The notes under the pieces were generated by a model that saw nothing but the letters and a program-made list of their open reading frames with translations, had not been told where the DNA came from and ran no database searches. From NCBI GenBank assembly GCA_902490325.1, contig CABUDJ010000090.1, positions 1 to 6,369 of the forward strand: a DNA stretch of 6,369 nt, written 5' to 3'. Below, piece by piece: positions 6,172 through 6,369 of the stretch; positions within the stretch are counted from its first letter, which is position 1; every line of letters begins with the position of its first letter. The translations under genes and the position numbers were made by a program. This stretch comes from an uncultured Collinsella sp. (GTDB taxonomy: Bacteria > Actinomycetota > Coriobacteriia > Coriobacteriales > Coriobacteriaceae).

Positions 6172-6369
6172 AAGAAAGCTCCAACCAAAATCATTTCAGC
6201 CAGTTACGCGCAAGGCAAGACGGGACCCACGTCCCCATCGCCGTCAACCCGGCGGCCCGCCGGAAGCGCTCACCCAGGGTCAACAGCAACGGAAACGCAG
6301 CGGGGCCGAGGGCTTACCTCTGAAAATATTCCGCAGGGGGCGGCCCGGTTGCACAGCGCGAAGCGCGTG
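6172..6369. other. non-coding right edge with small GC hairpins
   Basis: No gene can be supported here. The stretch upstream of the Sde182-like gene should hold its promoter, but I see only weak matches (minus-strand TTGCCT, 17 bases, AATGAT). Three perfect small hairpins occur: GGGAC/GTCCC (6222-6226 with 6231-6235), CCGGCG/CGCCGG (6249-6254 with 6258-6263) and CGCG/CGCG (6357-6360 with 6364-6367). GGGCCG (6303-6308) can also pair with CGGCCC (6341-6346). All three minus-strand frames from the edge close quickly, so this is probably intergenic or a dispersed repeat. Confidence 0.4.

Noticed and set aside
6229..6237. Minus-strand TGGGGACGT shared with the intergenic element at 4596-4604
   Set aside because: A nine-base match without further flanking similarity; too short to claim a second copy of the element.
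6206..6369. Possible tail of a minus-strand gene entering from the right edge
   Set aside because: All three frames stop within about 17-33 codons and read as biased-composition peptides, so no gene end can be claimed.

Overview
The window is G+C-rich bacterial DNA in which all five convincing genes lie on the minus strand. Protein composition, strong Shine-Dalgarno sites, near-absence of TTA/CTA/TCA codons and a zinc-ribbon/SPFH gene set suggest a gut actinobacterium of the Coriobacteriia, most like Collinsella. That assignment rests on recognition of style, not on a marker gene.

In transcription order (right to left): bases 6369-6172 are non-coding or repeat-like, with several small GC hairpins. 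Bases 6171-4660 encode a 503-residue, apparently cytoplasmic protein of the Sde182/DUF1593 family, with a nucleoside-hydrolase-like N-terminal domain and an Ig-like C-terminal domain. Bases 4659-4386 form an intergenic spacer holding a long nested inverted repeat, a pair of TTGGGGAC direct repeats, a 39-codon zinc-knuckle-like reading-frame remnant, and an inverted repeat that would cover the Shine-Dalgarno site of the next gene.

Bases 4385-1011 form a compact three-gene operon: a DUF4428 zinc-ribbon protein, a membrane-anchored double-zinc-ribbon protein resembling B. subtilis YdjG, and an SPFH (band 7) protein resembling YdjI with two C-terminal zinc ribbons. A terminator-like hairpin follows (992-961), then a two-domain acidic lipoprotein gene (930-88). 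The left edge has weak hairpins.

The three operon products carry six predicted zinc ribbons between them. By analogy with the YdjG/YdjI module, which in B. subtilis is encoded with a PspA homologue, they probably form a membrane-associated scaffold connected with envelope stress. No PspA gene and no separate YdjH-like gene are in the window. The lipoprotein may be a surface-exposed accessory made at a lower level by readthrough of the hairpin. The Sde182-like gene appears to be a separate transcription unit. The cluster resembles known families rather than a wholly new system; the least explained parts are the gene combination and the intergenic element.
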